The notes under the pieces were generated by a model. It did not search any database, was not told the origin of the DNA, and saw only the letters and a list, made by a program, of their open reading frames with translations. The position numbers were made by a program, and so were the translations under genes. From CAKVLS01 sp045638465 (lineage in GTDB: Bacteria > Bacillota > Clostridia > Christensenellales > UBA1242), in the NCBI GenBank assembly GCA_045638465.1, contig JAZUBK010000003.1:26339-90338 (forward strand): 64,000 nucleotides of DNA, given 5' to 3'. Positions 36,401 through 44,430 of the stretch are shown piece by piece; within the stretch, counting starts at the first letter, position 1; each line of letters opens with the position of its first letter.

Positions 36401-37366
36401 TATAAAGATGCAACTGTACATGCTGTATATACAATAAATACATATACAGTAACATTTATGTCTCCATTTAACCAAAACCCACTAAAAACTCAAGTAGTAA
36501 ATCATGGTGCTGATGCAGAAGCTCCAACTAACACTACAGTTCAAGGTTATACATTTGCTTATTGGGATAATGGATTTACAAATGTAAAACAAAATATACT
36601 TGTAAGAGCTGTATATGACATCAATATATACACAATTACATTTATAAATGGTAATACTGGTGATACAGTATATGAAAGAGAAGCTGAATATAATGCGATG
36701 GTAGAAAGACCACTAGATAGTAGTGTTGTAAAACTAGGCTATACTGTTTATGGTTGGTACACAGACCCAGAGATGACTATTTCTTATAACTTCTATTCTA
36801 GTGTGAAAGACAACCTTACACTATATGGAGATATTGATATTACAACTTTGACTTTGAGATTTGTTGTTGATGGTAATGTTATTCATCAAGCAAAAGTTAA
36901 CTTTGACACAAATTATACAGAACCTTTCCCAGAAATTCCTGATAAAAAGGGTCATACAACAATAGGCTGGAGCCAATCTTCTGTAGAAGGTTTGACTACT
37001 GATCTTGATGTATTTGCTGTATATGAAATCAATACTTACACAGTTACATTTAAATATTCTGATGGTACAAAAGAAACTTTGACTGTAAAATATGGCACAA
37101 CAATATCTGAGCTTCCTAACAAAGGAAAAGGCTTTGGTGTGAAAGTATCTGCTAATATGAATTTGCTAAAAAATATTGATTCTGATATTACTGTAGATGT
37201 AAAAATTACAGACTTTAGTTATCTAATTTATATTGCTTGTGGAGTGGTTGCTTTAGGTCTTATTTTGACAGTGGTTATACTATCTTTAAGAGTAAAGGCA
37301 AATGGTGTAATCATCAAAGATTCTGCCAAAGAAAAAGCAACAAAAGAAGAGCAATCTGAAGAATAA
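33494..37366 (+). CDS. InlB-repeat surface protein 1, membrane-anchored (1290 aa)
   Basis: Signal peptide (residues 1 to about 28, ending 'AAYADT'). A first block of InlB-type (Listeria-Bacteroides) beta-grasp repeats runs from about 32-250 ('GYEFSHWSLNPLGSAFNF', 'VYTIKTFTVSFYADG'). A middle block of divergent repeats of about 80 residues covers 250-835; several carry 'AYSESN', and blocks end in 'L.KN.Y'. A second InlB block covers about 835-1230 ('GYEFIGWYSDEALSTTHNF', 'GYTVYGWYTDPEMTISYNF'). A membrane helix near 1242-1262 precedes an acidic/basic tail. No LRR domain and no LPXTG motif, so it is not an internalin proper. Likely role: adhesion or envelope structure. Paralogue of the next gene, with which it shares its promoter. 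Confidence 0.85.
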   Translation: MKNKFLSFVLGICAMFALIVPKTTAAYADTTEYTVNYFDTEDTPLTPETVAEGGYATAPTLTAEDGYIIIWYTNSSREDAYNFSNPVNSDLNLYAGQVEASTITLMKRSGSYSTGETSSEYEMYDAIDVIKGGYATVGSGEEITGYEFSHWSLNPLGSAFNFYNTPIATNIVLYPVYTIKTFTVSFYADGNLYESKTVNYNSTVTPPTYTSATHTVVGWRKIGSGSANPVDFATELITENVSYEIILQQTSYNVSVNTNSSYYILQNTIPATIPSGGTLVVELKLVEEFSDHTLTNADLKITADSYDSAVINYDEDTDVYSIAIFGIVSDLSFDLVALPINMYDVALPNVEGLTFTVTTPSADYTLANGVYTLSVVKQFTFTVAVQEGYYAKSIGFSNCSYFSGTYSLNVRADVNITSTSEVVEYHIVTFSGNANATLDIATNYLEKDGENYLYQEGEEVSFTATANAGYYIKNVTGATLWNGSYSATVNNDLNIAFNIVQCHLVSITIPTGIENVIVTNYLSRELNDYTVETGADIEITYSLSAAYSESNVTLNSGSFTNVANVNKFTVYDITSDVAITFENVVLNDCSVSLINNAMATLSAASTVSYGGTIAVTFNLTEAYSESNIILTNVAVLGNHYNYSISENTITITMVTGDISVEIVGLEKNLYDITLQTNTYGSLEAESLTVYHGDNIIINPVLDAKYNRAVLGINNVTINGNHVNKVVTDNVITIVNVKGDLTVSLKDLEVNKYFVSLPPVQAGRFTLSTISKDVEHGGSLTFTLTINGSCSQNADTFIVYKNGHTFEGSRNGLVITYVVEDVTEDITLTCTNLNLNVYKVDFIDTSIKVDDDGVLKNPTLAVSMVEYGTTIVPIDGTKDGYEFIGWYSDEALSTTHNFALPITANTTIYAKYEIRTYEVTFVANGITIDTVLAGYGESPSAIAPAIPAVEGYTQTDPYWDFAAVGFSSIVYKDATVHAVYTINTYTVTFMSPFNQNPLKTQVVNHGADAEAPTNTTVQGYTFAYWDNGFTNVKQNILVRAVYDINIYTITFINGNTGDTVYEREAEYNAMVERPLDSSVVKLGYTVYGWYTDPEMTISYNFYSSVKDNLTLYGDIDITTLTLRFVVDGNVIHQAKVNFDTNYTEPFPEIPDKKGHTTIGWSQSSVEGLTTDLDVFAVYEINTYTVTFKYSDGTKETLTVKYGTTISELPNKGKGFGVKVSANMNLLKNIDSDITVDVKITDFSYLIYIACGVVALGLILTVVILSLRVKANGVIIKDSAKEKATKEEQSEE

Positions 37367-37370
37367 TCTA

Positions 37371-37404
37371 AAAAAGTAAAGTAAGAAATTACTTTACTTT
37401 TTTT
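37371..37404 (+). terminator. Terminator of InlB-repeat gene 1
   Basis: 14-bp perfect stem 37371-37384 / 37389-37402, GAAA loop, T-run. Confidence 0.9.
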
Positions 37405-37443
37405 GTTATAAAAAAATGGTTGTTTTTTTGTGTTTGTGTATGA

Positions 37444-37479
37444 ATTTGCTTGATATATTTTTTAGTTTTTTTTATAATA
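37444..37479 (+). promoter_or_regulatory. Promoter of InlB-repeat gene 2, copy 2 of the identical 36-nt element
   Basis: TTGATA (37450-37455), 17-nt spacer, TATAAT (37473-37478). Identical base for base to 33427-33462; flanking sequences diverge at once. Confidence 0.8.
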
Positions 37480-37535
37480 TTATATATAAAATTTATACTT
37501 GCTAGAATACTGCCTACCGAATAAAAGGATTAAAA

Positions 37536-40500
37536 ATGGAAAGACAAAGTATTTTTAGAAAATTTACAATAATAATAGCATTTATAATGTTATCTCTTGG
37601 CTTGTTAATTACAGGTCTCGTTTTGCCTGTAAAAAGTTATGCGGATACAGAACCTGCAGATCCATCTGCTACAACCTACACAGTATCTTTTAAGGTTGCA
37701 GGTCAACTATATACTGCATACAAACTAAACAGTGGACAAACAGTAACACAGCCTACTGATGGCGACCTTTCAGGAAGGGTTTGGAATAATGCAAGTAGTG
37801 GTATACAATTTGACTTTACAAAACAAATTTCAGGAAATATTACCCTAAACCTTGTTTTGAGCAATACCGAAGCTGCTGTTGTATTTTTACAAAAAAACCC
37901 AAACTTTACTTCACCATCAACATCTGATGAATATACAAAAAATAAGTTCTGGGGCCTAGATGTAAAAATTATAGAAAAAAATACTACCGTTGCAGAATAC
38001 AATAGTGCATTAGTTCCAGAAGAGACTGGTTATAACTTTACTCACTGGGGTACTTCTGAAACATCAACTACTGGATTTAACTTTGCTAGTCCAATTTCTG
38101 GCTCAATGGTTTTATACCCAGTATATACTCTAAAGACTTATACATTAACATTTAGACATTATGATGACGAATTAGTATACAGGACAGTTTCTCACGGACA
38201 AGTATTGGCTGATGTTCCTGAACCAAAAGCCCAACCAAACTTTATCTCAAACGGTTGGTATGAGGAGTCTGATACATCACACACACCATTTAACTTTATA
38301 TATGGTACAATTACTAGCAATATGGTATTTTTACCATTGTATAGTGCGGCAGACTATGAAATAGCCTTTACAGCAAATTCTTTTGGAACATTTGGTACAT
38401 ACGAAAGTAATACTTTTACAGAGTTTACCACTCCACAGTATTCTGCCAATGGTGCAAACTATACATTCTATATTTCACTAAATTCTAACTATAATCAACA
38501 TACTCTTGCAAAATCAAATATTGCAAGGGCAGGATCAATCGCTTCAATGTCACTAGAGGCTGTAACAGGAAAAACAGGTATTTATAAATGTACACTAATT
38601 ACTGTAACAACTAGCATCACAATTGGTCTTACTGGTATTCCAAAGAACAAATATACAATAGAGTTTAATACAACATATGCAGCCGGTATTTCAGTTCAAC
38701 CACATTCTAGCTTGGTATTAGATACAGATTACTTTATCGAAGATGGAAAATTTAAAGTAGAGTATGGCAAATACTTTTACTTTGAATTAGTAGTTGCCGA
38801 TGCGTACGAATCAGAAAGCCCTGTAAACTATGATGGTGGACAATCTGCATATTTTGATTCTGGTACAGTAGAGTATAGCTCTATGTATAGCTCATATAGA
38901 GTAATAAAGACAAATGGTAATAGCAATATTGCTATCACTGTAAATACTGTAGAATGCGTAACAGCAGTATTTACTGGTGTTGACGATCTAACATTATCAG
39001 GTTTTGATAATCCAAGCTTTGCGACTGCACTAGTTGTTTGGGACGATTCTACAAAAACAGCAAGAATTAGAAAGGGTACTGCCTTTACATTCTCTGCAGC
39101 GTCAGTAGACCCAGATAGATTCTATATTGTATCTGTTACAGGTGTAACTTTCCTTAATGGACAATATAGGTATTATTCAAATGTAAACCAAGACGTTATC
39201 TTCAATGTTGTAGAAACAGTATTTATTACAGTTCCTGCGGCAACAACTGGTTCTCCTACTATTACTGGTACTTCAGATATTAGTGGTTCAGAGGTTACAT
39301 ACAACGCGTCAGATGCTTCTTGGACCTATAGAGTAACAAAAGGCGGAAAACTAAGAGTTGCTTTTGCCTTTACTACAGAATATTCTGATACAGATGTAAA
39401 CATTGAGGTTCCAGGAACTTCAGTTACAATCAATAAAGAAGACTTTGAAATAAATAGCATTGTTTCAATAGAAAATATCACAACAACTTGTATCGTTGTA
39501 ATCAATCCTTTGCAAAAGAATACTTACACAATTGGTTTGATTAGTAATGATATGGCAGTTCTTGAAAATGGCGATGGCTATGCTTCTAACGTTGTAGAAT
39601 ACGCAGGTAATTTCTCTATCAGAATCACAAAAAGAGATGCTTATTCTATGGCAATCATCAATAAGAGCAATGTTGTAATTACTGCTGCAAAATATGCAGA
39701 TTACGAAGTTGTAGAAGTTACACCACCAGGTGGCGGCGACTCTTATTACGTAATTAACATTTCTACAATCATTGGCGATTTCCAAGTAAACGTTGAAGAT
39801 TTGGCAAAGAACAGTTACGAAGTATCTATGATTGGTAACCAATATGCTACAATTACTTCTTCTTCAAATACAGCTTTGTATGCGGGTAGTTTTGTATGTA
39901 TTTATACATTAGAAGATGCTTATTCAAAAGCAACTGTTCAACCAGAAAATATAAAGATTGTTGAAACTGCTACAAGAAACGAAATTACAACATACACAGT
40001 AGAAGTAAGAGCTGCTCAAAAAACAATTACAATTACTGGTGTTATCACACCAATAGAAATAAATATTCAAGGATTAACTAAGAACACATATACTGTATCT
40101 GCAGAATATCTAGGAACTTTTGAGGCTTTCAAATCTTCAGAAACAACTAGAAAGACTATAGACCATGGTTCTATGTTTACCTTCAATCTATCTTTTGAAG
40201 ATCCATCTTATACACAATCAATAGATGTAATTAATGTTCAATATTCAATCAATAACGGCGACTTTGCAGACCTAGAACCTACAAATAGAGATGAAACTGG
40301 TTCATTTGGAATCTTAACTTATACTATTTATAATGTTACAGGTAATATTTCATTTAATATTCCTGCACTTCAAATTAATAGATATACAGTAATTTTCTAT
40401 GATACAGACCCTCTAGATGTTATCTACCAATACAACGCAGTTGTACACGGTAGTCCAATTCAAGAGCCTACAAGACCAACAAAAGAAGGATACCAATGTA

Positions 40501-41933
40501 TTGGTTGGTTCTTGACAGAAACTGGTTCTTCACAATTTAACAATTTTGGTTCTGGTATCACATCTGATCTTACATTGTATGCAAGATATAATGCTCAAAC
40601 ATTTACAGTAACATTTGATGATGATGGCGCTGATAGAATTATTACAGTAAACTATGGTAGACAATGTGTTCCTCCTACAATTACTGCAAGACCTGGTTTC
40701 TCTGCATATTGGAATTTGGAAGGACTAAACCTAAACTCAGTAAAAGAAAACCTATCAGTTAGCGCAGTGTATACAAGAAATAACTATACAGTTAGATTCT
40801 TATATTCTTCAAACCCTGCTGTTGCTGGACTATACGATAGAGTACTAGAAACTCAAACAGTTGCTTATGAGTCAAAAGCAACAAGACCACTAAATGATCC
40901 TAGAGCTCAAGGTTATACCTTTAACGGTTGGGATTACAACTACCTATCTGCACCAATTCTAGAAGATACAGATATTCATGCTTTGTTTACAATTAATGAA
41001 TATACTGTTACTTTCCGTAACTTTACTCAAGGTGGAACTTTAGCAAGTTATAGAGTTAAATACAACACTCCTCTTACTGCTTGTGAGCCGGTAGCGGTTG
41101 AAGGTACAAGAGGTTTATATCAATTCCCATATTACTCAGGTACAAACCTAATGGAAGGCCCTAATGCAATAGAGAGTCAACTAAGTGACGGTTTTGTTGT
41201 AGAGGGTTGGTATGCTGATGATTTGTTGTCAGTAAGATATAACTTTGATAACGCAATCAAAGAAGATACTATAATCTATGGTAGCATGTATAGAGCAAAG
41301 GTTAGTGTAAAATTCTTTGTTGATAATGAGTTTTATATTGAAAAACTAGTAGAGTATAATACAACACTTCTTGATATACCTGCTGTTCCTAGAAAAGAAG
41401 GATATGATAAGACACAACCACAATGGACAATTTATAAACCTACAAATGGTTCTTTTGAACATGTAACAAATGATATTGAGGTAAGAGCAGATTACACAAT
41501 TAACATTTATACAATTCAATTTAAATTGCCTTCTGGTGATACTTTAGTAAGACAAGTGCAACACGGTGGTACCGTAACTAACGTACCATACCCAAGCACT
41601 GACTTCGGCGAAGTAATTGTTATGGACGAGTCTTTGATTAAATATGTAACTGCAGACACTGTAGTATATATTACTGTTATAGACTTCTTACCATTCCTTA
41701 TTGTAGCTGCGGCTGCTTGTGTACTTACATTTATTGTAGTATCACTAGTTATTGCTATACGTAATATGAGAAGAGGCATCAAAAATGTTAAACGTATGGA
41801 AGAATTATTCAGCGCGATTAAAAAGCAAGATGCAAGAATAACTCAAATGAACGAGCAAAAACTAAGAGCAGAAATCCAAGAAAAAATGAAAGAAAAAGAA
41901 AAATACAAACGTGGAAGTTTCTTGGACGACTAA
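37536..41933 (+). CDS. InlB-repeat surface protein 2, membrane-anchored with cytoplasmic coiled tail (1465 aa)
   Basis: Same design as its upstream paralogue. Signal peptide (1 to about 36, 'KSYADTE'), InlB block (about 46-270), middle block of roughly 80-residue repeats (about 270-945, with 'QKNTYTIGLISNDMA', 'AKNSYEVSMIGNQYA' and 'TKNTYTVSAEYLG' marking units), and a second InlB block (about 948-1370, 'GYQCIGWFLTETGSSQFNNF'). The membrane helix lies near residues 1384-1408 ('FLIVAAAACVLTFIVVSLVIAI'). Unlike gene 1 it continues with a cytoplasmic tail of about 57 residues, basic and probably coiled-coil. AAAAGGA (37523-37529) precedes the ATG by 6 nt. Confidence 0.85.
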   Translation: MERQSIFRKFTIIIAFIMLSLGLLITGLVLPVKSYADTEPADPSATTYTVSFKVAGQLYTAYKLNSGQTVTQPTDGDLSGRVWNNASSGIQFDFTKQISGNITLNLVLSNTEAAVVFLQKNPNFTSPSTSDEYTKNKFWGLDVKIIEKNTTVAEYNSALVPEETGYNFTHWGTSETSTTGFNFASPISGSMVLYPVYTLKTYTLTFRHYDDELVYRTVSHGQVLADVPEPKAQPNFISNGWYEESDTSHTPFNFIYGTITSNMVFLPLYSAADYEIAFTANSFGTFGTYESNTFTEFTTPQYSANGANYTFYISLNSNYNQHTLAKSNIARAGSIASMSLEAVTGKTGIYKCTLITVTTSITIGLTGIPKNKYTIEFNTTYAAGISVQPHSSLVLDTDYFIEDGKFKVEYGKYFYFELVVADAYESESPVNYDGGQSAYFDSGTVEYSSMYSSYRVIKTNGNSNIAITVNTVECVTAVFTGVDDLTLSGFDNPSFATALVVWDDSTKTARIRKGTAFTFSAASVDPDRFYIVSVTGVTFLNGQYRYYSNVNQDVIFNVVETVFITVPAATTGSPTITGTSDISGSEVTYNASDASWTYRVTKGGKLRVAFAFTTEYSDTDVNIEVPGTSVTINKEDFEINSIVSIENITTTCIVVINPLQKNTYTIGLISNDMAVLENGDGYASNVVEYAGNFSIRITKRDAYSMAIINKSNVVITAAKYADYEVVEVTPPGGGDSYYVINISTIIGDFQVNVEDLAKNSYEVSMIGNQYATITSSSNTALYAGSFVCIYTLEDAYSKATVQPENIKIVETATRNEITTYTVEVRAAQKTITITGVITPIEINIQGLTKNTYTVSAEYLGTFEAFKSSETTRKTIDHGSMFTFNLSFEDPSYTQSIDVINVQYSINNGDFADLEPTNRDETGSFGILTYTIYNVTGNISFNIPALQINRYTVIFYDTDPLDVIYQYNAVVHGSPIQEPTRPTKEGYQCIGWFLTETGSSQFNNFGSGITSDLTLYARYNAQTFTVTFDDDGADRIITVNYGRQCVPPTITARPGFSAYWNLEGLNLNSVKENLSVSAVYTRNNYTVRFLYSSNPAVAGLYDRVLETQTVAYESKATRPLNDPRAQGYTFNGWDYNYLSAPILEDTDIHALFTINEYTVTFRNFTQGGTLASYRVKYNTPLTACEPVAVEGTRGLYQFPYYSGTNLMEGPNAIESQLSDGFVVEGWYADDLLSVRYNFDNAIKEDTIIYGSMYRAKVSVKFFVDNEFYIEKLVEYNTTLLDIPAVPRKEGYDKTQPQWTIYKPTNGSFEHVTNDIEVRADYTINIYTIQFKLPSGDTLVRQVQHGGTVTNVPYPSTDFGEVIVMDESLIKYVTADTVVYITVIDFLPFLIVAAAACVLTFIVVSLVIAIRNMRRGIKNVKRMEELFSAIKKQDARITQMNEQKLRAEIQEKMKEKEKYKRGSFLDD

Positions 41934-41943
41934 TTTATAAATA

Positions 41944-41974
41944 AAAAACTAGCGAGATAGTCGCTAGTTTTTTT
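41944..41974 (+). terminator. Terminator of InlB-repeat gene 2
   Basis: 12-bp perfect stem 41944-41955 / 41961-41972, 5-nt loop, T-run. Confidence 0.9.
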
Positions 41975-42028
41975 ATTGTAAAAACTACTTTTCTTTTGCA
42001 TTATTGGTTAGAAAGCCATTTTGTATTG

Positions 42029-42057
42029 TTGATAAATCTTTTTTGATTTGTTATAAT
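42029..42057 (+). promoter_or_regulatory. Promoter of yigZ placed for a leaderless mRNA
   Basis: TTGATA (42029-42034), a 17-nt spacer, TATAAT (42052-42057), TG one base upstream. Only 6 nt separate the -10 box from the ATG at 42064, so the transcript would start at or next to the start codon. Confidence 0.65.
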
Positions 42058-42063
42058 CGTAAT

Positions 42064-42684
42064 ATGAGTGAAATTTATTTGCCGATAAAAAGTGAATATC
42101 AATATGTAATCGAAAAGTCAAAGTTTATAGCCTACTCATTTGCTTTTGATGATAAATCAAAACTCCAAGATATATTAAAAGCACTAAAAAGAGAGCATCT
42201 ATCTGCAACGCATATAGTTTATGCTTATAAATGTTTTGAAGAAAAAGTAGAAGATTATGTTGAAAAACCTTTGGATAAATATATGCAAAGTTACTTTGAC
42301 GATGGTGAGCCATCTGGTACTGGTGGAGCACCTGTGCTAAGGGCGATAGAAGAGGCAGACCTATCCAATGTTTTAGTTGCAGTTGTAAGGTATTTTGGCG
42401 GAATTAAATTAGGAATTCCTGGCCTTACAAAAGCATATAAACAAGCAGCTTTGGGTGTTGTAAATAACAAAACAAAGCTTACACTAAAAAGCATCTATCA
42501 TCTAAAAATAACTTATCCTGAATTAAATTATGTGCTTACCTATTGTGAAAAAAATGGTGTTATATTTGATAAAAAATTTGAAGAGTTTGCAGAGTTTGAT
42601 TTTGGGACAGAAAATGTTGATGACTTTTTAAAAACATGCAAGGGAAAATGTGAAATTACTTATTTAGGTAAAAAATATTTATGA
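42064..42684 (+). CDS. yigZ: YigZ/IMPACT family protein
   Basis: 206 aa. Conserved YigZ features are 'EYQYVIEKSKFIAY', 'ATHIVYAYK', 'FDDGEPSGTGGAPVL' (near residue 79) and 'VVRYFGGIKLGIPGLTKAY' (near 108). The C-terminal domain is the small ferredoxin-like one. The family is related to IMPACT regulators of translation; its bacterial role is not firmly known. The ATG at 42064 is chosen because homology begins there; no ribosome binding site is visible, and the promoter is immediately upstream. Its last codons overlap recX (ATGA). Confidence 0.88.
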   Translation: MSEIYLPIKSEYQYVIEKSKFIAYSFAFDDKSKLQDILKALKREHLSATHIVYAYKCFEEKVEDYVEKPLDKYMQSYFDDGEPSGTGGAPVLRAIEEADLSNVLVAVVRYFGGIKLGIPGLTKAYKQAALGVVNNKTKLTLKSIYHLKITYPELNYVLTYCEKNGVIFDKKFEEFAEFDFGTENVDDFLKTCKGKCEITYLGKKYL

Positions 42685-43292
42685 TAATAACAGAAATAAA
42701 AAAACAAACAAAAAATAATAATAGATTTAATATCTACCTAGACGGTCAATATTATTGCGGACTCAACGCCGAAACGATTGTTAAAAATGGTATAAAAACC
42801 GGTATGGATATAGAAAAAGAAACCATCGATAATTACCAACTGGAGTCAGAAAAAACAACCGCTTTAGAGAAGTTGGTAAATTATATGGGTAGTAGACTTC
42901 GTACCGAAAAACAACTTTTTGATTATCTTGCAGGAAAAGGTTATGCTAAAGTTACTTGCGATTATTGTATGGAAAAATTAAAAGAGTATAACTTTATTAA
43001 TGACAAGCAATATGTTTCCGCATACGTAGAAACAAACAAAAAAAAGAAAGGCAAAAAACTGCTTGAACTAGAACTTAGACAAAAAGGCATAACTGATGAT
43101 ATTTTGCAAGAGAGTTTTGAAGAATATGAAAATGACGAAGAGGTTATCAAAAACATTCTTATCAAATATTTAAAAAACAAAGATCTCTCAAGAGAAACTT
43201 TCCAAAAAGCATATAGACATCTTATGTCAAAGGGCTTTGAGAGTGGTGAGGTTTTGAGAGTAGTAAAACAACATTTTAAGGAGGATTTATGA
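42681..43292 (+). CDS. recX: Regulatory protein RecX
   Basis: RecX binds RecA filaments and limits their activity. 203 aa of mainly three-helix repeats, with 'ALEKLVNYMGSRLRTEKQLFDYLAGKGY' (near residue 55), 'YNFINDKQYVSAYVE' and 'KKGKKLLELELRQKGI'. Length and repeat order fit the Firmicutes family. The ATG overlaps the yigZ stop and the TGA overlaps the acpS ATG, giving a tightly coupled yigZ-recX-acpS operon. Confidence 0.88.
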   Translation: MIITEIKKQTKNNNRFNIYLDGQYYCGLNAETIVKNGIKTGMDIEKETIDNYQLESEKTTALEKLVNYMGSRLRTEKQLFDYLAGKGYAKVTCDYCMEKLKEYNFINDKQYVSAYVETNKKKKGKKLLELELRQKGITDDILQESFEEYENDEEVIKNILIKYLKNKDLSRETFQKAYRHLMSKGFESGEVLRVVKQHFKEDL

Positions 43293-43648
43293 GAGTAGGA
43301 ATAGACATAGTAGATGTGAATAGATTTGAGCGTATGAGTGGCGATGATGTTAAGTTGTCAACCTTGTTTACCGCCAAAGAAATCGCTTATTTTAGAGATT
43401 TTGCAAATCCTATTACTCACATAGCTGGGACCTTTTCGGCCAAAGAAGCGGTCGTTAAAGCCTTCAAAACGGGTTTTACACCACAAGTTTTACCATTAGA
43501 CGTTGAAATTTTGCACGAAAACAAAGTTCCTAGGGTTAATCTAAAAGGTGGAGCAAAGAAGTTTTTTGAGGAGCAAGGTTTTACAAAAATTGAAATTAGT
43601 ATTTCTCATACAAACACTATTGCAGAGGCAATTTGTATTATTGAATAA
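43289..43648 (+). CDS. acpS: Holo-[acyl-carrier-protein] synthase AcpS
   Basis: Transfers 4'-phosphopantetheine from CoA to ACP. 119 aa with the Mg-binding Asp in 'VGIDIVDVNRF' and the Glu in 'GTFSAKEAVVKAF', and the C-terminal 'ISISHTNTIAEA'. AAGGAGG precedes the ATG. Third gene of the yigZ-recX-acpS operon, followed by a strong terminator. Confidence 0.95.
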   Translation: MRVGIDIVDVNRFERMSGDDVKLSTLFTAKEIAYFRDFANPITHIAGTFSAKEAVVKAFKTGFTPQVLPLDVEILHENKVPRVNLKGGAKKFFEEQGFTKIEISISHTNTIAEAICIIE

Positions 43649-43672
43649 TTTTTTTGAATATGCGCAAATTAT

Positions 43673-43699
43673 AAGTAGAGCAAGGGCTCTACTTTTTTT
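43673..43699 (+). terminator. Terminator after acpS
   Basis: 9-bp perfect stem AAGTAGAGC / GCTCTACTT (43673-43681 / 43686-43694), 4-nt loop AAGG, T-run. It separates acpS from the mazF unit. Confidence 0.9.
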
Positions 43700-43727
43700 G
43701 TTTATATTTATAAATAGGGGAAATAAT

Positions 43728-43907
43728 ATGAAAAAGCAAAAACTAATTGGTGTTAACAATTTTTGTGACCATACACATAATATAAATAAAGGGAAATTTG
43801 TGTATTCGTCTAAGATGTATCACAATATTTGTAGATCGCTAAATAATGATTTTTTACCAGCAGAAAATTGTGATAGCAAAATGTACGAAAAATATTTAAA
43901 CATATAA
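43728..43907 (+). CDS. 59-aa ORF upstream of mazF, unknown
   Basis: A short ORF with AGGGG (43716-43720) 7 nt before its ATG; it ends 8 nt before mazF. Its position is that of an antitoxin gene (MazE/EndoAI), but the sequence (basic, with four Cys/His-rich points such as 'NFCDHTHN' and 'HNICRSL') lacks the ribbon-helix-helix or AbrB-like pattern of known MazE proteins. Co-transcription with mazF is likely. It may be a new antitoxin, a leader gene or unrelated. Confidence 0.5.
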   Translation: MKKQKLIGVNNFCDHTHNINKGKFVYSSKMYHNICRSLNNDFLPAENCDSKMYEKYLNI

Positions 43908-43915
43908 GGAGCAAA

Positions 43916-44257
43916 ATGATACGGCGTGGGGATATCTTCTATGCGGACCTAAGCCCTGTGGTTGGTAGTGAACAAGGTGGGTTAAGACCGATACTTATTC
44001 TGCAAAATGATATAGGCAATAGATATAGCCCAACAGTTATTGCGGCTGCTATTACTAGCAAACTAAACAAAGCAAAATTGCCAACTCATATTGAACTATC
44101 TTGCATAGAATACGGACTTGAAAAAGACTCTGTTGTTTTGTTAGAGCAAATACGAACCTTAGATAAATCACGCCTAAAAGAGAAAGTATCAACATTGTCT
44201 GAAATTAAGATGCAAGAAGTAAATAGAGCTATGCTTATAAGTTTGGGTGTGGTATAA
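43916..44257 (+). CDS. mazF: MazF/EndoA-type endoribonuclease toxin
   Basis: Cuts single-stranded RNA at short recognition sequences. 113 aa, very close to the B. subtilis EndoA pattern: 'RRGDIFYADLSPVVGSEQGGLRP' at the start, the catalytic Arg in 'GGLRP', the catalytic Thr in 'VIAAAITSK', then 'KAKLPTH' and 'VVLLEQIRTLDK'. All active-site residues are present. AAGGAG precedes the ATG. In Bacillus and Clostridium the gene follows alr and an antitoxin gene; here it follows acpS and a 59-aa ORF. Confidence 0.93.
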   Translation: MIRRGDIFYADLSPVVGSEQGGLRPILILQNDIGNRYSPTVIAAAITSKLNKAKLPTHIELSCIEYGLEKDSVVLLEQIRTLDKSRLKEKVSTLSEIKMQEVNRAMLISLGVV

Positions 44258-44267
44258 AAAAATTATT

Positions 44268-44298
44268 AGCCTTACTGAGTGTCAGTGGGCTTTTTTTT
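44268..44298 (+). terminator. Terminator of mazF
   Basis: AGCC..TACTGA pairs with TCAGTGGGCT with a small bulge (44268-44291), followed by eight T's. Confidence 0.7.
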
Positions 44299-44394
44299 AT
44301 TTTTACAAAAACTTTTTTGATAAAAGATGTCGATTTTGATTTTGGATTATTTTGATATTTTTTGTTAAACTTTGGCCTTTTTAGAAGTTTTAAT

Positions 44395-44424
44395 TTGACT
44401 AATTATAATAATAAAAAGTATAAT
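44395..44424 (+). promoter_or_regulatory. Promoter of lgt placed for a leaderless mRNA
   Basis: TTGACT (44395-44400), an 18-nt spacer, TATAAT (44419-44424). The ATG at 44431 follows after exactly 6 nt; no ribosome binding site fits in between. Confidence 0.65.
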
Positions 44425-44430
44425 AACAGT

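Noticed and set aside
33494..41933. True internalins
   Set aside because: InlB B-repeats are present but there is no leucine-rich-repeat domain and no LPXTG or GW anchor; the proteins end in membrane helices.
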